Source of the DNA: JANYGM01 sp043764015
GTDB taxonomy: Bacteria; Bacteroidota; Bacteroidia; Cytophagales; Thermonemataceae
Length of the DNA stretch: 45,076 bases
Reading direction: 5' to 3'
NCBI GenBank assembly: GCA_043764015.1
Contig: JAYUKY010000066.1
Location: 1-45,076, forward strand
In this document: piece by piece, positions 41,564-45,076 of the stretch
Layout of the letters: each line of letters starts with the position of its first letter
How positions within the stretch are numbered: the first letter of the stretch is position 1
Position numbers and translations under genes: made by a program
Notes under the pieces: generated by a model
What the model was told of the DNA's origin: nothing
Seen by the model: only the letters and a program-made list of their open reading frames with translations
The model's database searches: none

Positions 41564-42871
41564 ATGAAGTATCTATTTTCATATATCTATTTTTTGATTT
41601 TTATGTTTAATTTTGGTTATATTTTTGCCCAAACAGGCGCAGAAAACACTCCTAAACCCGAAAATCTTGTAAAAAATCATAGTTTTGAGCAAATAACTTC
41701 TTGCCCTACGGATTTTGATGAATTAGAAAAAGCTAAGTTTTGGAAAAGATATCAAGGTACGCCTGAGCTAATGCATAGCTGTTGTAAAAATGGTACTACT
41801 GGCGTTCCTAACAACTTTTTTGGCGCACAAACTGCTCCCACAGGTGGCGCTTATGCAGGAATAACCACTTTTCACCGTACTGCACCCAACGAGATAATTG
41901 GAGGAGAACTTACTACGCCACTCCAAAAAGGCAAAAGATACAGAGCAGGTTTCAAGGCAAGTTTATCAGAAAAATATTCTGGGTTTTCTTCTAATAATAT
42001 GGGTATTTTGTTTACTCATAACCCTGAAAAAGATACAAAAGCAAATAAAGCACATATCAAACACGACCGTATTCTATACCAAAAAAATTGGACACAAGTA
42101 CAAGGAACTTTCATTGCAGACGACAATTATACTAAGTTTTTGCTGGGAAATATGTTTGATAATAAAAATACAATACTAGAAAGAGAGCCTGCAAGCACAG
42201 ATTCTTCTGCTTATTATTATATTGATGATGTGTTTGTGGAGGAAGTTTTTGACCCTTATGCGCCAAAAGAACCTGCTACAATTACTTACATCAATAAAAT
42301 TACTGATGAAGATACAAAGAAAAATATCAATGGAAAAATTACCTATAAAACAGGTGAAAACCTACAAGAAATGACTTTTAAAGAGGGAGAAATACGTTTG
42401 GAACTTCTTAAAAATAAGGTTTATGATTTGATTATTACAGCTGATGGTTTTTATCCTATCATTGAACAAATAGAAACAAACAAACTAAAAAACAATACTA
42501 TTAATGCCAAACTTACACCACTCAAAGCAGGCAAAACCATTGTTTTAAATCATATTTTCTTTGATTTTGCCAAGATTGTTCTTAAAGATGCCTCATTTGT
42601 AGAACTTAATTTGCTTGTGCAAATTATGAAACAAACACCAGCTATCAAAATAAAAATTATTGGTCATACCGACAATGTTGGTACAGATGCAAACAATATT
42701 ATTCTCTCAAAAGGACGAGCTGATGCAGTACGTAAATATTTGATTGCTAGGGGTATAAATGAAGAAAGGTTAGAAACGCAAGGTGCAGGAAAGTCTATGC
42801 CAGTCGCACCCAATACCACAGAAGAAGGACGTACTAAAAACCGTAGAGTAGCTTTTACAATAACTTTATAA
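41564..42871 (+). CDS. OmpA-family outer-membrane protein with N-terminal carbohydrate-binding-like domain
   Basis: 435 aa. Signal peptide (MKYLFSYIYFLIFMFNFGYIFAQ). Residues about 32-230 form a beta-sandwich beginning LVKNHSFEQITSCP and ending YYIDDVFVEEV, as in the CBM4/9-like or gliding-motility-associated domains that precede OmpA domains in this phylum. A short segment (about 240-320) resembles a carboxypeptidase-like or PEGA-type sandwich. The OmpA/MotB domain (about 325-435) has HIFFDFAKIVLKDAS, IIGHTDNVGTDANN, LSKGRADAVRKYLIARGI and GRTKNRRVAFTI. It likely anchors the outer membrane to peptidoglycan. Confidence 0.9.
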   Translation: MKYLFSYIYFLIFMFNFGYIFAQTGAENTPKPENLVKNHSFEQITSCPTDFDELEKAKFWKRYQGTPELMHSCCKNGTTGVPNNFFGAQTAPTGGAYAGITTFHRTAPNEIIGGELTTPLQKGKRYRAGFKASLSEKYSGFSSNNMGILFTHNPEKDTKANKAHIKHDRILYQKNWTQVQGTFIADDNYTKFLLGNMFDNKNTILEREPASTDSSAYYYIDDVFVEEVFDPYAPKEPATITYINKITDEDTKKNINGKITYKTGENLQEMTFKEGEIRLELLKNKVYDLIITADGFYPIIEQIETNKLKNNTINAKLTPLKAGKTIVLNHIFFDFAKIVLKDASFVELNLLVQIMKQTPAIKIKIIGHTDNVGTDANNIILSKGRADAVRKYLIARGINEERLETQGAGKSMPVAPNTTEEGRTKNRRVAFTITL

Positions 42872-42901
42872 AATTGTACTGATAATTCAATACTCAAGAG
42901 T

Positions 42902-43260
42902 TCAATACTATGGACAGTTTTGAGGGGTTTAACAATCATAACCCCACGTAGAACGTGGAGAACGACAAACAAAAACTATGTATAGTAGTATGAGCCTGTA
43001 TTTCTTTAAAAAATATGAATACTCATTATAATAAGGCTTAGGAATGAAGTTAAGTTTCACTAAATACGTTATAAAATTACGGATTTTTGAGAATATCTAA
43101 AACATAATTAATTGGGATAACATAACCACAGAAAGTACCTTTAGCGTTCAAATTATACATTTATTATGGAAAACAGGCGGGACAATTCAGTATATTAAAA
43201 TAAATTATAAAATAAAAAACATATATACTTTTTAAGATTGAAAACTGTCCATAGTATTGA
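42902..43260. mobile_element. MITE-like element with perfect 20-bp terminal inverted repeats
   Basis: TCAATACTATGGACAGTTTT (42902-42921) is the exact reverse complement of 43241-43260. The 359-bp interior has no reading frame and contains the CCCACGT hairpin repeat copy B near its left end. TTTATAAAAT occurs in both flanks (near 42865 and 43269) but not adjacent to the ends, so a target duplication is not convincing. It abuts the truncated GLPGLI remnant at 43293. No transposase is in the window. Confidence 0.72.
42923..42990. repeat. CCCACGT hairpin repeat, copy B
   Basis: The block starts GGGGTTTAACAATCATAACC, carries the hairpin CCACGT-AGA-ACGTGG (42944-42958) and ends TATAGTAGTA. It matches copy A at 17481-17546 over its length with scattered changes. 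The surrounding CC/GG context remains base-paired or nearly so. Confidence 0.75.
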
Positions 43261-43292
43261 TATAAAAATTTATAAAATAACAATGTCCATAT

Positions 43293-43543
43293 CTAAATAA
43301 CACAAAGGTAGAAACATCTGAGTTTTTTGATACCAATGAGAACCATATAAGCACAAAAGAATATGATATTCTAGCAAAGAAAAATATTGAGAACTATGAG
43401 AAAATGAATACAACAGCAACAGATAAAAATGGTAATATGAGTAAATCCTCTATGGGTGTACAAAATATAGAGATTTTTGACTTTGAGAAAAGTCTCGCAA
43501 TGAAACGCACCAGCAAAAACTCTCTGACATTCCTAAAAAATAG
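43293..43543 (+). pseudogene. 5'-truncated, frameshifted GLPGLI gene remnant
   Basis: Translation from 43293 gives LNNTKVETSEFFDTNENHI... through YEKMNTTATDKNGNMSKSSMG to IEIFDFEKSLAMKR, nearly the same as the last 80 residues of the intact paralogue at 44064-44930. After MKR the frame is lost: the DNA still encodes QQKLSDIPKK in another frame, consistent with a one-base deletion. Everything before the LNNTK segment, including the GLPGLI core and signal peptide, is gone, and the break lies 32 bases from the MITE-like element. It is the relic of an earlier cassette unit. Confidence 0.88.
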
Positions 43544-43553
43544 TGCCGTATTA

Positions 43554-43581
43554 TCTAAGAAAAATCATATTATTTCTTAGA
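43554..43581. terminator. Hairpin after the GLPGLI remnant
   Basis: TCTAAGAAA (43554-43562) pairs with TTTCTTAGA (43573-43581). The same structure recurs after the intact GLPGLI gene (45013-45022 with 45031-45040), with pairing kept apart from one G-U, so it is probably the cassette's transcription end. Confidence 0.6.
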
Positions 43582-43628
43582 ATAATACAATAAAAGGAAA
43601 TATTTTTACTTTTTTTGAAAAATAATTT

Positions 43629-43662
43629 GGTTTTGGTTTTGGTTTTGGTTTACTTACATTTG
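43629..43662 (+). promoter_or_regulatory. Promoter of Cys-rich small protein gene with -33 element in a hexamer repeat
   Basis: TACATTTG (43655-43662) is an exact TAnnTTTG -7 element. Upstream, (GGTTTT)3 plus GGTTT (43629-43651) supplies TTTG at 43632-43635, exactly 19 bases from the -7 element, and further TTTG copies at spacings 13 and 25. Transcription would start near 43669, about 35 bases before the ATG at 43704. Confidence 0.78.
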
Positions 43663-43703
43663 TGAAGTCAATTTTTATTTTCAACAATTTAATTCCTTCA
43701 TCA

Positions 43704-43979
43704 ATGAAAAAGTTAATCCTAAGTGCTGCATTTGCACTTGCGTGCTTTACTGCACAAGCCAACAATGAAGTCATCAAAAATGATGATGACAAAAATCCAA
43801 AAAGTAAAACCAAAGTGGTGAAAGCGGAAAAAAAATCTCCTGGAAACTGTCAAAGAACAGTTGAATTGCCACTCAACTGCCCAGATGGACCTGGCGTAGT
43901 CGTGGGTATTGGTACAGCTTCCACTTGCCTAAGAGCATTTCTTAATGCATATTATGCTGCTGCTACAGCAGGTTGTTAA
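43704..43979 (+). CDS. Secreted Cys-rich small protein, member 2
   Basis: 91 aa from the ATG at 43704; the frame extends 14 codons to a GTG inside the -7 promoter element, so that start is unlikely. Signal peptide MKKLILSAAFALACFTAQA; charged linker (NNEVIKNDDDKNPKSKTKVVKAEKK); core with four cysteines (PGNC, LNC, TASTC, and a C-terminal AGC). It matches member 1 (27561-27845) in signal peptide, linker and the G..TASTC...A C-terminal layout, but lacks the CxxC and two further cysteines. A strong terminator separates it from the GLPGLI gene 84 bases downstream. The role is unknown. Confidence 0.82.
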   Translation: MKKLILSAAFALACFTAQANNEVIKNDDDKNPKSKTKVVKAEKKSPGNCQRTVELPLNCPDGPGVVVGIGTASTCLRAFLNAYYAAATAGC

Positions 43980-43991
43980 AAAATTCCATAG

Positions 43992-44029
43992 AAAAGTAGT
44001 GTGAAAATTATGTTTTTCACACTACTTTT
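43992..44029 (+). terminator. Strong terminator between Cys-rich small protein and GLPGLI gene
   Basis: AAAAGTAGTGTGAAAA (43992-44007) and its exact reverse complement (44014-44029), loop of 6, then TT. It lies 13 bases after the small-protein stop and 34 bases before the GLPGLI start, so most transcripts should carry only the small-protein gene, with read-through giving less GLPGLI protein. Confidence 0.85.
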
Positions 44030-44063
44030 TTAATTACAAACTACCATATTTTAATTGTTTTTT

Positions 44064-44930
44064 ATGAAACTAATAAAAATAACCACCCTTCTTATTCTTT
44101 TAGCTTCGCAGTCTTATGCGCAAAGTAAAACCAATATTTCTGGTTCAATAAGTTATGTTTGTACCAGAGAATTAGGTGAATACAAACAAGAAGCTAATAA
44201 CACGTCTAACAGCAACAAGCATCTTTCTAGATGGCTCTTCTTATTTAATAATGGCGAAGCCAATCATTTCTATATTAATACAGGTAATAACGGTATAACT
44301 GGACGCTCTGGAGATAGCATCATATTACTAAAAAAAGCAGATGGTGTAGCGCAACCACCCTTCTTAAAGCAGTATCAAAACTTTGCTACTAAAGTAATTA
44401 TCAGTAAAGAGAGGGCTGTAAAAACACTTTATCTAGTGGCTGATACAATAATTACAATCCCTTGGAAACTATCAAAAAATACAAAGAAAATCCAAAATAT
44501 AGAATGTTTTTCTGCACAAGCAGAATACCGTGGGCGTGTATGGACAGCTTGGTATGCGCCAAGTATTCCAATTTTATCTGGACCTTGGAAACTTTATGGT
44601 TTGCCTGGTATGATTCTAGAAGCAGAAGATAGAGAAGGGCTAATACGTTTTGAATGCGAGAGTATTGTTATTCCTGCGCTTAATAACACAAAGATAGAAA
44701 CATCTGAGTTTTTTGATATTAATGAGAAGCATATCAGCACAAAAGAATATGCTATTCTAGCAAAGAAAAATATTGAGAACTATGAGAAAATGAATACAAC
44801 AGTAACAGATAAAAATGGTAATATGAGTAAATCCTCTATGGGTGTGCAAAATATAGAAATTTTTGATTTTGAGAAAAATCTCACAATGAAACGCTTTCAA
44901 CAAAAACTATCTGATATTCCAAAAAAGTAA
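44064..44930 (+). CDS. GLPGLI-family secreted protein, paralogue 3
   Basis: 288 aa from the ATG at 44064 (a TTG three codons upstream is in frame). Signal peptide MKLIKITTLLILLASQSYAQ. The N-terminal 125 residues differ strongly from the other two paralogues. The core IPWKLSKNTKKIQNIECF, AEYRGRVWTAWYAPSIP, GPWKLYGLPGMILEAED, FECESI and the tail RFQQKLSDIPKK are shared. Its last 80 residues are nearly the same as the remnant at 43293-43543. It follows the Cys-rich small protein gene, as paralogue 2 does at the other locus. Confidence 0.9.
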   Translation: MKLIKITTLLILLASQSYAQSKTNISGSISYVCTRELGEYKQEANNTSNSNKHLSRWLFLFNNGEANHFYINTGNNGITGRSGDSIILLKKADGVAQPPFLKQYQNFATKVIISKERAVKTLYLVADTIITIPWKLSKNTKKIQNIECFSAQAEYRGRVWTAWYAPSIPILSGPWKLYGLPGMILEAEDREGLIRFECESIVIPALNNTKIETSEFFDINEKHISTKEYAILAKKNIENYEKMNTTVTDKNGNMSKSSMGVQNIEIFDFEKNLTMKRFQQKLSDIPKK

Positions 44931-44978
44931 AATGAAAAGTATTTTTATCACCCAAAAAGTAGGACTAAAAAGCACTAT

Positions 44979-45076
44979 CTCTCTGATATTCCAAAAAAAT
45001 AGTGCCAGACCTTCTAAGAAAAGTTATATGTTTTCTTGGAATAATACAACGAGTGCAAATATTTTTACTTTTTTTG
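44979..45076 (+). repeat. Second copy of the cassette junction, cut by the window end
   Basis: The segment from CTCTCTGATATTCC through AGTGCC, the TCTAAGAAAA hairpin, AATAATACAA and AAATATTTTTAC to TTTTTTTG follows 43520-43617 closely (offset 1459 bases). In the first copy this leads straight into the hexamer promoter and the Cys-rich small protein gene. It also contains a second, detached GLPGLI 3' end (LSDIPKK-like) about 70 bases after the intact gene's own stop. A further small protein gene is therefore expected just beyond the window. Confidence 0.8.

Overview
This is an AT-rich window (roughly two thirds A+T by eye) from a member of the Bacteroidota, most likely a Cytophagales-type organism. 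The evidence is a TonB-dependent receptor with a carboxypeptidase-like N-terminal domain paired with a DUF4249 lipoprotein, a type IX secretion sorting domain, BatD, three GLPGLI-family proteins, a GAF/PAS/SpoIIE-type sensor phosphatase, promoters of the TTG-N19-TAnnTTTG kind, and weak Shine-Dalgarno sequences. It is chromosomal: infB, groES-groEL, mutS2, folA and the glyoxylate-shunt pair aceB-aceA are all present. I see no rRNA, tRNA, CRISPR array or intact transposase.

Layout. 0-7.8 kb: a receiver-histidine kinase fusion whose receiver has lost its phospho-acceptor Asp, an MpaB/Lcp-like oxygenase, two paralogous tiny proteins, a TonB receptor/DUF4249 lipoprotein operon, DoxX and dihydrofolate reductase. 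8.1-8.7 kb: a cluster of inverted repeats, consisting of four REP-like hairpins with covarying stems inside a larger palindrome, then a 116-bp element with perfect 27-bp inverted repeats that has become the 5' end of a secreted propeller-like gene. 9.5-15.4 kb: a nearly bare type IX sorting-domain protein, a lipocalin-like protein, an RmlD-like reductase, an HD hydrolase and a TerB-ABCG transporter fusion. 15.8-18.9 kb: malate synthase and isocitrate lyase. 19-25.8 kb: a TonB C-terminal domain protein, MutS2, a probable type II restriction-modification pair and a MuiA/DUF4139 protein.

25.8-28 kb and 43.2-45.1 kb each hold a cassette transcribed in the order short-repeat promoter region, secreted Cys-rich small protein, intercistronic hairpin, GLPGLI protein. 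The second locus is a tandem duplication that includes a truncated, frameshifted GLPGLI remnant and runs off the window end. The small proteins share a signal peptide, a charged linker and a TASTC-containing C-terminus but differ in cysteine number. The GLPGLI proteins share a nearly invariant core and C-terminal tail but have divergent N-termini. This is my best candidate for an undescribed system; its function is unknown.

28-43 kb: a KTSC-domain protein, a small lipoprotein, an orphan BatD, a large membrane sensor/PP2C phosphatase, IF-2 with a long low-complexity N-terminus, a pair of overlapping tiny genes, a gene interrupted by an in-frame stop, groEL/groES and an OmpA-family protein followed by a 359-bp MITE-like element.

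Intergenic regions carry several dispersed repeat families: heptamer-based arrays (ATTCACA, ATTGTGA, ATTACGA, ATTATAA) next to a GAATGAATACAAA module, hairpins around CCCACGT, and the REP-like hairpins. One heptamer array separates groES from groEL.
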